The notes under the pieces are model-generated. The model was not told the DNA's origin, made no database searches, and saw nothing but the letters and a program-made list of their open reading frames with translations. From contig NZ_JBOEFY010000023.1 of NCBI RefSeq assembly GCF_050633145.1, positions 62,001 to 126,000 of the forward strand: a stretch of 64,000 bases of DNA, given 5' to 3'. This document shows, piece after piece, positions 52,668 through 63,138 of this stretch (position 1 is the stretch's first letter; the number at the start of each line of letters is the position of its first letter). Source of the DNA: Kordia sp050633145. GTDB lineage: Bacteria > Bacteroidota > Bacteroidia > Flavobacteriales > Flavobacteriaceae. The translations under genes were made by a program, and so were the position numbers.

Positions 52668-55600
52668 ATGAAAAAAATTACCTTGTTGATCATGGTGACA
52701 TTTTTCAGTGCGTTATCATATTCACAAACAGTAGACTGTGCTGTGGGTCCTGTAAATAATACAGGTTTCTGTTATGGAAATAATGATACAACATCTTTCA
52801 CTTACACAAGTAGTGATGGATCGCCACTGGCAGTCATCTTCAACGCCGGACAAGTAGAGAATAACTGGGATGAACTTGTCATCACAGACTCTAACGGAAC
52901 AACACAAATTTATAGCGGTTATGGAGCAGGGGGAGACTTAACAGGTCTTTCTTTTGAATCTACAGGAGATACCATTACAATTGGTATTACTTCTGATGGT
53001 TCTGTAAACTGTACTGGTAACGGCTACACTCCTTGGGATTTTACAGTTTCTTGTGTAGACACTACGCAACCACCTTCGTGTGTTGCAGTAACTGCACCAA
53101 CTGCAGGAGAAGTAGATGTAAACGAAGAAAGTGACATTTCTTGGGGAACAGCTACAGGTGGACCAACGGGATATTTAATTTCTATTGGAACTACGCCAGG
53201 AGGAACAGATATCGCAAACATGGTTGATGCAGGATTGGTAAATACGTATGATCCAGGAACACTCCCTTTTTCTAGTGATATTTACGTAACAATCATTCCT
53301 TACAATGCAAACGGAAACAGAACTGGATGTACAGAGTCAGTGTTTACAACACGTGACGATCCAAATACACCTGTTGATTGTGCTTCTGGAGTTCCAGTAA
53401 ACAACACAGGTTTCTGTTATGGAAACAATGACAACACAATGTTTAACTACTCAAGTTCTGATGGTTCAAACTTAGCAGTTGTATTTAATGCAGGACAAGT
53501 AGAAAATAACTGGGATGAATTAATCATCTTAGATTCTGATGGTGTTACTGAACTTTACAACGGATACGGAAATGCTGGAGATTTAGCAGGACTTTCGTTT
53601 GAAACTTCAGGTACTTCAATTACAATCATGATTCAATCTGATGGAATCTTTGGTTGTCAGTCAGAAGGATATACACCTTGGGATTTCTCAGTATCATGTG
53701 TGGACGATACAGTTCCACCAACATGCGTATCTTTAACTTCACCTACGGATGGAGCAATTGATATTAATGAAGAAGACGATATTACTTGGGGAACTGCAAC
53801 AGGCGCTCCAACAGGATATTTAGTTTCTATTGGTACCACTCCAGGTGGAACAGATATTGCAAATGCAGTTGACGTTGGATTAGTAAATACATACGATCCA
53901 GGAACAATGCCATTCTCAACAGTTATATATGTAACAATTACACCTTACAATGCAAACGGAAACGCTACAGGTTGTGCTGAAGAAAGCTTTACTATTAGAG
54001 ACGATCCGTTTATCGTTGTTGATTGTAGTGGTCCACCATTAAATAATGTAGGATTCTGTTATACAAGTGGTGTAACAACACGTTTTAGCTACAGAAGTTC
54101 TAATGGTAACAATCTTGCAGTAAGCTTTAACTCAGGTAATGTTGAAAACAACTGGGATGAGTTAAACATTTACGATTCTGACGGAACAACTTTATTATAT
54201 ACAGGTTACGGAAACGGTGGAGATTTAGCAGGAATTGCTGCAGAATCAACTGGCGATAGTATCATCATTGAGGTAACTCCTGATGGTTCTGTAAGTTGTC
54301 AAACAAGTGCTAACATTCAGCCTTGGGATTTCATCGTAGGATGTATTGATCCATTGGCACCGCCATCATGTGTATCATTAACATCTCCTTTAAATGGCGC
54401 AACTGCTGTTGAAATTGATGAAAATATTACTTGGGGATCTGCAATTGGAAACCCAGCAGGATATGTAGTTACTGTAGGAACAACTCCTGGAGGTAATGAT
54501 GTGTATGATGGAACTCTTGGAGTCGTAAATACGCTTCCAGCTGCATTAGATACTGAATACGATACAACGTATTACGTTACAATTTTAGCATTCAATGGAA
54601 ATGGATTGGCTACAGGATGTACTGAAGAAAGCTTCACAACAAGACCTGATCCAAATCAAATATTCAACTTAGTTTGTGCTGACGGACCAATTATGGTAAG
54701 TCACTGTTATACAAACAACGATGACAATACATTCTTATTTACTTCAGATTCAGGATTCCCTGTAAGATTAACATTTACAGCAGGAACAATTGTAGATGAC
54801 TTTGATACCATTACAATTTATGATGGATCAGATGCTACAGGTGCTGTTTTATTTGAAGGTAATAACGCCGGAGATTTAACTGGATTAGTAGTTGAATCTA
54901 CGCTTGGAAATATTTTTATGGTAGTAAACAGTGGAGGATTCACAAGTTGTGCTTCTGGAAACGGAACTACTTGGGAATGGACTGCAGAATGTTTAACATG
55001 TTTCAGACCAACAGCAACATATACAGTTGTTGAAGACTGTGCAGAAGGAGAACAATTCTTAGTTGATGTTAATGTTTCAGATACAGGAGATGCTGTAACT
55101 GTTACAATTTCTGATGACTTTGGAAGTGCTCCACAAGTAATTGATGCTCCTGGAATCTATACATTTGGACCATATCCAAACACAACACCAGTAGTATTTA
55201 CAGTAGCTGATACCGATGATACAAACTGTGTATTAACAAGTGATCCACAAACACAAGCATTCTGTCCAGATCAAGCTTGTGGTATTATCAATGCAGGATA
55301 CGATCAATTACAAACATGTGACGTAACTTCTACAGACTTATCTGCTACATTTATGGCAAGTTCTATAACGTCTGATACAAGTGTATATACAATTAGTGAC
55401 TTACAATGTCCACCAGATAACCTAACAGGAGAGCCAACTTCTATTACATTAGATGATAGATATTCTTCTGCTATTGACATAGGATTTACATTCAATTATT
55501 TTGGAACTGCATATACGCAACTTTCAATTGGAGCAAATGGATTAATTTCTTTTGACCCTGTTGATCCAGGAGCATTTTGTCCATGGAACTTTGCGCCAGG

Positions 55601-56939
55601 AGATTTACTTCCTACGCCAAACGTTCCTGATAATGCAATTCACGGAGCATTCCATGATATTGATCCTGGTGTAGCTGGAGATCACTATATTGAATATGCT
55701 ATAGTAGGTACTGCACCTTCTCGTCAATTTAAAGCAACATTCTTTGAAGTACCTCACTTTGGATGTAATGATATCATGACAACACAACAGATCATTTTAT
55801 ATGAATCTTCAAATGTTATTGATGTAATCTTAATCGAAAAGCCATTCTGCCCAACTTGGAATGATGGTGGTATTGCTATTGTTGGTATTCAAAATGCTGG
55901 AGGAACAGTAGGATATGCACCTGCAGGAAGAAACAATGGTGTTTGGGAAGTAACTGAACAAGAATTATGGCGATTTGTGCCAGCAGGAACTCCAAACTAT
56001 ACATTTGAGTGGTTAGACGCTGATGGAAACGTAATTAGTAATGATACAGATATTACAGTATCACCTACAGAAGACACTACATATACAGCATCTATAACAT
56101 ATGCGCTAGCTGATGGATCTTTAGTAACGTTAACAGATGATGTTACAGTTACAGTACAAACAAATCCAGTAGCTGGAACTATAGATACATTAGAAGTATG
56201 TGATGAAGACCTTGATGGTGTAGCTGATTTTGATTTAACTACTCAAGATGCGCCAATAATTAACGGATCAACAGATCCTTTAGTAGTTTCATATTATGAA
56301 TCAATGGCTGATGCAGAAGCAGGAACAAACATGCTTGCAGATCCAACAGTATATACAAGCGCAGGTGGAACAGTATACTTCCGTCTCGAAAATACGGATA
56401 CTAATTGTTACTCAACAGGTAGTTTTGATGTTTCAGTGTTAATGCAAATCGATCCAGCAAATATTGGTTTAGAAGGAGAATGTATCAATGATGAATATAC
56501 AATTACTGTATCTCCATTAAATAATGGATTTGATCCTGCAACTGTTACGTATGAATGGTCAGGTGGATCATCATCTAACAATGATGGAGAGCAATTCATT
56601 GCAACTGATGATGGAGAATATACAGTAACAATCACTACTGCAGATGGTTGTTCAAGTTCTCAAACATTTACGGTTATCAACTCTATGTGTTCATTCCCAC
56701 AAGGAATTTCACCAAACGGAGATAACTTAAATGACACATGGAATTTAGCAGCATTTAGAGTACAAGAATTAGAAATATTTAATTCTCATGGTCTTTCTGT
56801 TTACAAAAAGAATAACTATACGGATGAATGGAGAGGTCAAACAAATGATAATGATGAATTGCCAGTAGGAACTTATTTTTATGTATTGAGACTTGAAAAT
56901 GGAGAAGCTAAGAACGGATGGATTTATCTAAACAAATAG
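52668..56939 (+). CDS. T9SS type-B secreted protein with CUB-like repeats and gliding-motility C-terminal domain
   Basis: The 1423-aa protein has a signal peptide (ending SALSYSQ), then three similar units of about 215 residues beginning near 22, 236 and 451, and a more divergent fourth at about 667. Each has a CUB-like part (NNTGFCYGNND, VENNWDELxIxDSDG, PWDFxVSC) and an Ig/Fn3-like part (ITWGTATG, GYLxSIGTTPGGTDIAN, YVTIxPYNANGN). A further beta region follows (about 860-1330, including a DGTITYTY-like ladder). The C-terminus has the CHU_C type-B sorting domain (FPQGISPNGDNLNDTW, LEIFNSHGLSVYKK, LPVGTYFYVLRL). It is secreted by the type IX system and probably attached to the cell surface or an outer-membrane partner. 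A PorP/SprF gene follows at once, the usual partner of type-B proteins. Confidence 0.93.
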   Translation: MKKITLLIMVTFFSALSYSQTVDCAVGPVNNTGFCYGNNDTTSFTYTSSDGSPLAVIFNAGQVENNWDELVITDSNGTTQIYSGYGAGGDLTGLSFESTGDTITIGITSDGSVNCTGNGYTPWDFTVSCVDTTQPPSCVAVTAPTAGEVDVNEESDISWGTATGGPTGYLISIGTTPGGTDIANMVDAGLVNTYDPGTLPFSSDIYVTIIPYNANGNRTGCTESVFTTRDDPNTPVDCASGVPVNNTGFCYGNNDNTMFNYSSSDGSNLAVVFNAGQVENNWDELIILDSDGVTELYNGYGNAGDLAGLSFETSGTSITIMIQSDGIFGCQSEGYTPWDFSVSCVDDTVPPTCVSLTSPTDGAIDINEEDDITWGTATGAPTGYLVSIGTTPGGTDIANAVDVGLVNTYDPGTMPFSTVIYVTITPYNANGNATGCAEESFTIRDDPFIVVDCSGPPLNNVGFCYTSGVTTRFSYRSSNGNNLAVSFNSGNVENNWDELNIYDSDGTTLLYTGYGNGGDLAGIAAESTGDSIIIEVTPDGSVSCQTSANIQPWDFIVGCIDPLAPPSCVSLTSPLNGATAVEIDENITWGSAIGNPAGYVVTVGTTPGGNDVYDGTLGVVNTLPAALDTEYDTTYYVTILAFNGNGLATGCTEESFTTRPDPNQIFNLVCADGPIMVSHCYTNNDDNTFLFTSDSGFPVRLTFTAGTIVDDFDTITIYDGSDATGAVLFEGNNAGDLTGLVVESTLGNIFMVVNSGGFTSCASGNGTTWEWTAECLTCFRPTATYTVVEDCAEGEQFLVDVNVSDTGDAVTVTISDDFGSAPQVIDAPGIYTFGPYPNTTPVVFTVADTDDTNCVLTSDPQTQAFCPDQACGIINAGYDQLQTCDVTSTDLSATFMASSITSDTSVYTISDLQCPPDNLTGEPTSITLDDRYSSAIDIGFTFNYFGTAYTQLSIGANGLISFDPVDPGAFCPWNFAPGDLLPTPNVPDNAIHGAFHDIDPGVAGDHYIEYAIVGTAPSRQFKATFFEVPHFGCNDIMTTQQIILYESSNVIDVILIEKPFCPTWNDGGIAIVGIQNAGGTVGYAPAGRNNGVWEVTEQELWRFVPAGTPNYTFEWLDADGNVISNDTDITVSPTEDTTYTASITYALADGSLVTLTDDVTVTVQTNPVAGTIDTLEVCDEDLDGVADFDLTTQDAPIINGSTDPLVVSYYESMADAEAGTNMLADPTVYTSAGGTVYFRLENTDTNCYSTGSFDVSVLMQIDPANIGLEGECINDEYTITVSPLNNGFDPATVTYEWSGGSSSNNDGEQFIATDDGEYTVTITTADGCSSSQTFTVINSMCSFPQGISPNGDNLNDTWNLAAFRVQELEIFNSHGLSVYKKNNYTDEWRGQTNDNDELPVGTYFYVLRLENGEAKNGWIYLNK

Positions 56940-56990
56940 TTTCCCTAAAATTAAACATCTAAATTCTTAAAAATAATATTACATCATATC

Positions 56991-57908
56991 ATGAAGAACT
57001 TATATATCGCACTATTTGTATTACTTTTTTCACTACCATCTCTTGCTCAGCAAGATCCACAGTACACACAGTACATGTACAATATGGCAGTTATCAATCC
57101 TGCGTATGCAGGATCTAGAGAAGGAATATCTTTAGGAGCATTATACAGAAATCAATGGACCGGATTTGACGGTGCCCCAAGAACGTTTACGTTCTTTGGG
57201 CATTCGCCAGTCGGTAAAAACGTTGGACTAGGATTGTCTTTAATTTCAGATCAAATTGGACCTGTAAAAGAAACCAATACTTACGTTGACTTTGCATACA
57301 CACTAAACTTAGGAGGCGCTCATAAATTAGCGTTTGGACTAAAAGGAGGACTTACATTCCATGACATTGGATTGTTGTCTCAAGTAAACCCAACACTAAT
57401 CGATCAAGGAGATGAAGCCTTTTCTAGTGATGTAAATGAGACAACCTTTAACTTAGGAGCTGGGCTTTTTTACTATTCTGATAATTACTATCTAGCATTG
57501 TCTGTTCCTAACTTTTTAAAAGGAAAACACTTAGACGTTAATGGTAGAGCGTATGGTTCAGAAATACAACATTACTTCCTTACTGGTGGTTATGTATTCC
57601 AAGCAACTCCAAATACCAAAATTAAGCCGTCATTCTTAGTAAAGTCTGCATTTGATGCACCGACATCATTTGACTTGAACTTGAATGCCTTATTTTATGA
57701 AAAATTTGAAATTGGAGCTTCGTACCGTTTGGATGACTCTTTCAGTGGAATGGTCAACTTTGCGATTAACCCGAGATTACGTATAGGTTATGCCTATGAT
57801 GCGGTAACTTCAGAAATTTCTTCTGTTGCAAGTGCATCGCACGAAGTATTCTTATTATTTGATTTATACTTCCCAAGAAAAGTTTCTCGTTCGCCAAGAT
57901 ATTTCTAA
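56991..57908 (+). CDS. PorP/SprF-family type IX secretion-linked outer-membrane protein
   Basis: The 305-aa protein has a signal peptide (ending SLPSLAQ) and the family's opening QDPQYTQYMYNMAVINPAYAGSRE. Beta strands follow, with ALYRNQWTGFDGAPRTFTFFGHSP and a C-terminal LRIGYAYDAVTSE and aromatic end. PorP/SprF proteins in the outer membrane help attach type-B CTD proteins such as the preceding 1423-aa protein. Spacing to that gene is 51 bp and to the OmpA gene 21 bp, so the three form an operon. Confidence 0.95.
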   Translation: MKNLYIALFVLLFSLPSLAQQDPQYTQYMYNMAVINPAYAGSREGISLGALYRNQWTGFDGAPRTFTFFGHSPVGKNVGLGLSLISDQIGPVKETNTYVDFAYTLNLGGAHKLAFGLKGGLTFHDIGLLSQVNPTLIDQGDEAFSSDVNETTFNLGAGLFYYSDNYYLALSVPNFLKGKHLDVNGRAYGSEIQHYFLTGGYVFQATPNTKIKPSFLVKSAFDAPTSFDLNLNALFYEKFEIGASYRLDDSFSGMVNFAINPRLRIGYAYDAVTSEISSVASASHEVFLLFDLYFPRKVSRSPRYF

Positions 57909-57929
57909 AACCTAATACGCCAATAAACA

Positions 57930-59810
57930 ATGAAAAAACTATATATATTACTTCTCGTTCTAGCAACTTCAAATGTGTTTGCTCAGAATGATAGAACTAA
58001 AAAAGCAGACAAGCTTTATAACAGGCTTGAATATGTAAAAGCGGCTGAAGAATATCAAGAAATTGCCATTGAAGAAGCTGATGCTTACGTATACGAACAA
58101 TTAGCAAACTGCTATTATAATCTTTTTAAAACAAAAGATGCCGAACGTTGGTACAGACAAAGTATTTCTGAAGGAAACAAAAAAGCAGATGTATATTACA
58201 AATATGCACAAATGCTTAAAGCGAACTCAAAATACAAAGAGCACAACGAATGGATGGCAAAGTTTGCAGATGCAAAGCCAAGAGATAAAAGAGCAATTGC
58301 ATTCAACAAAAATCCAAATTACATTCCGCAAATCTTAGCGAAAGTGACAAAGTTTGAAGTGAAAAATTCAGAAATCAACACAAAAAATTCTGACTTTGGA
58401 GCTATTTCAGCTGGTAACTCAGTATACTTTACGTCTACGCGTGATGGTGGAAGAAAATATGGATGGAACGATCAACCATACTTAGACATTTATATGGCTT
58501 CGTATGATGGAGACGGAGAATTATCTAATGCAATCTCTCTATCGGATGATATCAATACAAAATATCATGAAGGAACTGTAAGTTTCTCTCCAGACAAGAA
58601 AACAATGTACTTTACTCGTGAAAATTACTATGATGGTAAATTCAAAAAAGATGAAGACGGTAAAGGAACATTAAACTTGTATACAGCAACAATGTCAGGT
58701 GGAGAATGGGGCAATGTAAAATCAGTTCCATTTAACAATGACGAGTATTCTGTAGGACATCCAGCGGTAAGTGCTGATGGAAAAACATTATATTTTGCTT
58801 CTGATATGCCAGGAGGTTTAGGACAATCTGATTTATACAAAGTTGCTATTAATAGTGACGGATCTTTCGGAGAACCAGAAAACTTAGGAGGTGATATCAA
58901 TACTGAAGGAAGAGAATTTTTCCCATACATGAGTAGCAACAATACATTATACTTTTCTTCTGATGGACATTTAGGTATTGGAGGATTAGATGTATTTGCT
59001 GCAAGAGTAAAAGATGGTTCTTACGGTGCAGTTCGTAACTTAGGAACACCATTAAACAGTAATTCAGATGATTTCTCTTTTACGTTTGATGAAGAGTCTA
59101 AAAAAGGATTCGTTGCTTCTAACCGTGATGGTGGAAAAGGAAGTGATGACATCTACGAAGTAAACTTAATCAATCCTATTTGTGATGTTGATTATGTAAT
59201 TACAGTAACTGACAAAGAAACTGGCGCTGTATTAAGTGGAGCAAACGTTATTTTAGCGGATGACCAAGGAAATAGTGTTGGAGCAAAAACTACAGATTCA
59301 GAAGGAAAAGTAGTTTTCAAAGTAGAATGTGACAAGTCTTCTCAGTTAGAAGCTAGTATTGAAGGATATGTTCCTGAAAAAGTAGATGTAAACAGTGGAG
59401 ACAATCCAGAAAGATCTGTAGACATTCCATTAGCTCCAATTGAAGAAATCATTGAAGAAGAAGTGATCGTATTAAATCCTATCTTTTTCGATTTCGATAA
59501 GCACAACATTAGACAAGATGGCGCATTTGAATTAGATAAAGTAGTTTCTGTAATGAAGAAATATCCAAACATGGTTATCAAAGTAGAGACACATACTGAT
59601 TTTAGAGGTCCAGCTTCATACAATCAGCGTTTATCTGAAAGAAGAGCAAAATCTACAGTACAATACATCATCTCTAACGGAATTGATGCTTCGCGCTTAA
59701 GCAGTGAAGGAAAAGGAGAAAGCGCTCCATTAATTGACTGTAAAAAATGTACGGACGAAGAACACCAACAAAACCGTCGTTCTGACTTCATTATTGTAAG
59801 CAAAGACTAA
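57930..59810 (+). CDS. OmpA-family protein with TPR, PD40 and CarboxypepD_reg domains
   Basis: The 626-aa protein has a signal peptide (ending SNVFAQ) and a TPR-like part (about 20-110: NRLEYVKAAEEYQEIA). PD40/WD40-like repeats follow (about 150-410: GTVSFSPDKKTMYFTRE, PAVSADGKTLYFASDMPGG, DDFSFTFDEESKKGFVASNRDGG), then a CarboxypepD_reg-like domain (about 420-500). The OmpA domain (about 516-626) carries FDFDKHNIR and the peptidoglycan-binding SERRAKSTVQYIISNGIDASRL. This architecture resembles PorE-type components tied to type IX secretion and the cell wall. It is the third gene of the type-B operon. Confidence 0.93.
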   Translation: MKKLYILLLVLATSNVFAQNDRTKKADKLYNRLEYVKAAEEYQEIAIEEADAYVYEQLANCYYNLFKTKDAERWYRQSISEGNKKADVYYKYAQMLKANSKYKEHNEWMAKFADAKPRDKRAIAFNKNPNYIPQILAKVTKFEVKNSEINTKNSDFGAISAGNSVYFTSTRDGGRKYGWNDQPYLDIYMASYDGDGELSNAISLSDDINTKYHEGTVSFSPDKKTMYFTRENYYDGKFKKDEDGKGTLNLYTATMSGGEWGNVKSVPFNNDEYSVGHPAVSADGKTLYFASDMPGGLGQSDLYKVAINSDGSFGEPENLGGDINTEGREFFPYMSSNNTLYFSSDGHLGIGGLDVFAARVKDGSYGAVRNLGTPLNSNSDDFSFTFDEESKKGFVASNRDGGKGSDDIYEVNLINPICDVDYVITVTDKETGAVLSGANVILADDQGNSVGAKTTDSEGKVVFKVECDKSSQLEASIEGYVPEKVDVNSGDNPERSVDIPLAPIEEIIEEEVIVLNPIFFDFDKHNIRQDGAFELDKVVSVMKKYPNMVIKVETHTDFRGPASYNQRLSERRAKSTVQYIISNGIDASRLSSEGKGESAPLIDCKKCTDEEHQQNRRSDFIIVSKD

Positions 59811-59832
59811 TTACAATTACATATAATATATT

Positions 59833-59867
59833 AAAACCTGTAACTCCTGTAGTTGCAGGTTTTTTTA
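59833..59867 (+). terminator. Terminator after the type-B T9SS operon
   Basis: AAACCTGTAACT...AGTTGCAGGTTTTTTT is a stem of eleven pairs with one G-T pair and a T-run, 22 bp after the OmpA stop. Confidence 0.88.
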
Positions 59868-59923
59868 TGCAATACACTTTCAAGTATAACTCAAAATTAG
59901 TAAGTTTATTAAAAATCATTTCT

Positions 59924-60316
59924 ATGACAATTACTATTAATGATGAATCCCTTACGGGCGATATTCTAAATCAAATACAAATCGCTGTTGAAAGTGAAAT
60001 AGTTACGGTAAAAGATATCATAATCGCACGCGTAACAGCAGAAGTAGAAGCCTACAATAACAAGCTTCCTGAGTACTTTAAAGGCTTTATTCGCCCAACT
60101 GCATCCGAACAAACATTGAACGGTTACAAGCTCAAAAAAACGCACGCTAAAATTGATGCAGAACAGCAAACATTTATCGCACTTGATGCATTTCAAAACA
60201 ATGGCTTTTTCGTTTTAATAGACAATCAGCAATCGGAAAGTTTAGAGCAGCAAGTATTAGTCACAAAAACAACCACAGTTAGCTTTGTAAAACTCACACC
60301 ATTAGTTGGAGGATAA
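59924..60316 (+). CDS. Small protein linked to DUF4132, function unknown
   Basis: I use the ATG at 59924 (130 aa, MTITINDESLTG); an earlier ATG at 59867 lies in the terminator and adds nineteen unlikely residues. The protein has a Leu/Ile-rich segment with DILNQIQIAVESEIVTVKDIIIARVTAEVEAYN, then GFIRPTASEQTLNGYKLKKTHAKIDAEQQTFIALDAFQNNGFFVLID. There is no signal peptide or known motif. The DUF4132 gene starts 9 bp later, so the two are probably partners. Confidence 0.65.
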   Translation: MTITINDESLTGDILNQIQIAVESEIVTVKDIIIARVTAEVEAYNNKLPEYFKGFIRPTASEQTLNGYKLKKTHAKIDAEQQTFIALDAFQNNGFFVLIDNQQSESLEQQVLVTKTTTVSFVKLTPLVGG

Positions 60317-60325
60317 ATTGAAAAT

Positions 60326-62917
60326 ATGGGATTCACAGATAGTTTAAAGAATTTTTTTGGCGCTAAAAAAGAAGAAGATGCTTTAGAAAGCTCAATATAC
60401 AAGGATCAACTAATAGAAATTAGGCAAGAAGCTTTTTTAGAAGGATACACTTATTCAATACCGTATTCAAAGTTGAAATCGTACAAAGTGCTCAAAGCAA
60501 AAGAAGCGACTTTCAAAAAAGAATTTGTCCAATATCTAGCTGAGAAAAATGTAGCGTTACTCAAAAAAGTTTCACTAAGATCGCTTTCAAATGTAGAAAG
60601 TACGACACGGAATATATGCGATAGTTTACTAACGGCATTACTGCGTAGCAATCTTGAATATGAACCAGCAGAATTTGCCAAACTGATGGATTTCTTTGAA
60701 GTTTCATCAGCTTCTAAGAAAAACATTATACATTTTTCAAATTGGCCTATCGGATATGCTGTACAACAAATAGAAAAAAGCGTAAAGAAAAATGGAGTAT
60801 CTCCTGAATGGAAAGCATACATAGAAAAATTTCTTGCATCTCCAGCAATGGCAAACAAAAACATTTATTGGGGAGCAGATTTAGACAAAGTAGAAACAAA
60901 ACTCAAAAAAATACTTTTTGACGGTCAAAATACAACGGGAAAAACACTTCCATACACACATGTAGACGATCGATTTGGGAAAATGTTCAATCCTGAAGTT
61001 CTTGCAATGGAAGAAAATCTACGCGATTACTTCTATCAACTGTTTCATCTATTTACCAAAGCATCCAGCGGAAAACCTGCGCAGCGCTTCTTAAAAAATA
61101 CAAGTGCAATCATTGACGAAATCGGAATTGCCAAATACAAAGCTACTGTACATCCGTGGTTGGAATATGTCATACAACTCAAAGAAATAGAAACCGCAAA
61201 ACAATATGACTACGGAAATGGTGAAGTATATGATTATACAGACTACGAATTTTTACACGAAAAAAGCACTGTGTTTCTAAAAGGGTTAGTGTGGAGTTTG
61301 GCGAAATTTCATGATACAAATACGCTAGGTCTAGTGGCAAAACTTGCGGAACGTTGTTATAAAAAAATTCCTGGTGTTGGTCCAACTGCGGCTAGTGTTG
61401 GAAATGCGTGTATGTATGTATTAGGAAACACCAAAGGATTGGAAGGAATCAGTCATCTATCGCGCTTAAAACTTAAAATTAAACAAAACAACACGCGAAA
61501 ACTAATTGAAAAATACATTGAAGCAGCTTCTGTAAAACTAGGTATTTCTTCCTCTGAAATAGAAGAATTGTCCATTCCACATTTTGGATTGGAAGATGGT
61601 GCAAAAACATATACTTTTGACGATTATACTTTAGAAATAGGCATACAAGAACTAGGCAAAGTGAGTCTCATCTGGCGAAAGCCTGACGGGAAACCACAAA
61701 AAACAACACCTGCATTTGTAAAGAGTTCCGCAAAGCATTCGCAAAAACTTAAAAAGGCAAAAAGTGAAGTAGCGCAAATTAAAAAATACCTCACCGCACA
61801 ACGCGACCGAATTGATCGTACATATTTAGACAATCGCATTTGGAGCTATGAAAGCTTCACAAAACATTACTTAAATCATGGATTAGTTAGTTTTATCGCA
61901 AAAAAGCTATTATGGCAATTTAAAAAAGGAGAAAATTTTGTTACTGCTTTATACATAAATAATCAATGGATAACTCAAGAAGATACCGTTCTAGATTGGA
62001 TTACAGCTGAAACAGAAGTTCGTTTGTGGCATCCTATTCATGAGTCTGTTGATGGTGTATTATTTTGGCGTACAAAACTAGAATCGCTCGAAATAAAACA
62101 GCCGCTAAAGCAAGCATATCGAGAGGTGTATATACTTACAGATGCAGAAGTAAACACGAAAACCTATAGCAACCGAATGGCGGCGCATATCTTAAAGCAA
62201 CATCAATTTAATGCATTGACAAGCGTTCGTGGATGGAAATATTCACTTTTAGGTGCGTTTGATGGTGGATATGATGGAGAAATAGCCAAAATTCAAGTAA
62301 AAGCACATCGTATTGAGGCACAATTCTGGATTAATACGCTAAATGCCGAAGATGAATTTAATGATGCAGGAATGTGGAATTATATAGCAACCGATCAAGT
62401 ACGATTTGTAAAAGATCAAGAAGTAATGGATTTGTTAGATGTTCCAAAACTGGTGCTTTCTGAAATTTTGCGTGATGTTGATTTATTTGTGGGAGTTTGT
62501 AGTGTTGGAAATGATCCGCAATGGAGAGATAACGGCGGATTACCACAATACAATGATTACTGGACAAGTTATTCTTTTGGAGATTTAACCGAAGTTGCGA
62601 AAACGAGAAAAGCCATCTTAGAAAAACTATTGCCACGATTAAAAATAAGCAAAGTTGCCAAAATAGATGGGAAGTTTTTGCACGTAAAAGGCACCAAACG
62701 AACCTATAAAATTCATATTGGAAGCTCTAACATTTTAATGGAGCCAAACGATCAATATCTATGTATAGTTCCTGCAAGAGGAGAAGACAAAAAAACAAAA
62801 AATATCTTTTTACCGTTTGAAGGCGATCGTGGATTATCGTTAGTATTAAGCAAGGCATTTTTATTAGCGGAAGATGATAAAATCACAGATAAAACCATTC
62901 TAAGTCAAATCAACTAA
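60326..62917 (+). CDS. DUF4132 protein
   Basis: The 863-aa protein has a helical, repeat-like N-terminal half (about 1-560). The C-terminal region matches DUF4132/MolR-type proteins: RLWHPIHES, LEIKQPLKQAYREVYILTDAE, SNRMAAHILKQHQFNALTSVRGWKYSLLGAFDGG, and VRFVKDQEVMDLLDVPKLVLSEILRDVDLFVGVCSVGNDPQW. It is cytoplasmic and its role is unknown. The stop TAA shares a base with the ATG of the next small ORF (TAATG), so translation could re-start. Confidence 0.85.
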   Translation: MGFTDSLKNFFGAKKEEDALESSIYKDQLIEIRQEAFLEGYTYSIPYSKLKSYKVLKAKEATFKKEFVQYLAEKNVALLKKVSLRSLSNVESTTRNICDSLLTALLRSNLEYEPAEFAKLMDFFEVSSASKKNIIHFSNWPIGYAVQQIEKSVKKNGVSPEWKAYIEKFLASPAMANKNIYWGADLDKVETKLKKILFDGQNTTGKTLPYTHVDDRFGKMFNPEVLAMEENLRDYFYQLFHLFTKASSGKPAQRFLKNTSAIIDEIGIAKYKATVHPWLEYVIQLKEIETAKQYDYGNGEVYDYTDYEFLHEKSTVFLKGLVWSLAKFHDTNTLGLVAKLAERCYKKIPGVGPTAASVGNACMYVLGNTKGLEGISHLSRLKLKIKQNNTRKLIEKYIEAASVKLGISSSEIEELSIPHFGLEDGAKTYTFDDYTLEIGIQELGKVSLIWRKPDGKPQKTTPAFVKSSAKHSQKLKKAKSEVAQIKKYLTAQRDRIDRTYLDNRIWSYESFTKHYLNHGLVSFIAKKLLWQFKKGENFVTALYINNQWITQEDTVLDWITAETEVRLWHPIHESVDGVLFWRTKLESLEIKQPLKQAYREVYILTDAEVNTKTYSNRMAAHILKQHQFNALTSVRGWKYSLLGAFDGGYDGEIAKIQVKAHRIEAQFWINTLNAEDEFNDAGMWNYIATDQVRFVKDQEVMDLLDVPKLVLSEILRDVDLFVGVCSVGNDPQWRDNGGLPQYNDYWTSYSFGDLTEVAKTRKAILEKLLPRLKISKVAKIDGKFLHVKGTKRTYKIHIGSSNILMEPNDQYLCIVPARGEDKKTKNIFLPFEGDRGLSLVLSKAFLLAEDDKITDKTILSQIN

Positions 62918-63069
62918 TGGCTTCTGGCTTTCAGGTGAACGAAGTTGTCAAAATTTTGCAAGAAGCTTCAAATGTGTTGCAAGGAAAATTGCAAGTATTC
63001 AATCTTTCAAAAAATGTGTTTGAGGTATTTGAGGTTCTAGTAATACAGCTCTTTTTCGTGAAAACATAA
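62917..63069 (+). CDS. Small ORF overlapping the DUF4132 stop, unknown
   Basis: The ORF encodes 50 residues (MASGFQVNEVVKILQEASNVL...). It has an amphipathic helix, with no known motif or signal, and ends in an LFFVKT tail. The start overlaps the DUF4132 stop as TAATG. It may be a real coupled peptide, a remnant of a larger gene, or noise; the overlap is the only positive sign. Confidence 0.35.
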   Translation: MASGFQVNEVVKILQEASNVLQGKLQVFNLSKNVFEVFEVLVIQLFFVKT

Positions 63070-63138
63070 TCACGTAGTAACACGCTATTTAAAACCAGGT
63101 GTACTTTCTATATTTGAGATAACCAACCACTCCATATT

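Noticed and set aside
62917..63138. Second gene lost by frameshift between DUF4132 and the propeller gene
   Set aside because: Only the 50-aa ORF is open and no recognisable domain fragment was found; it is kept as a low-confidence small ORF instead.
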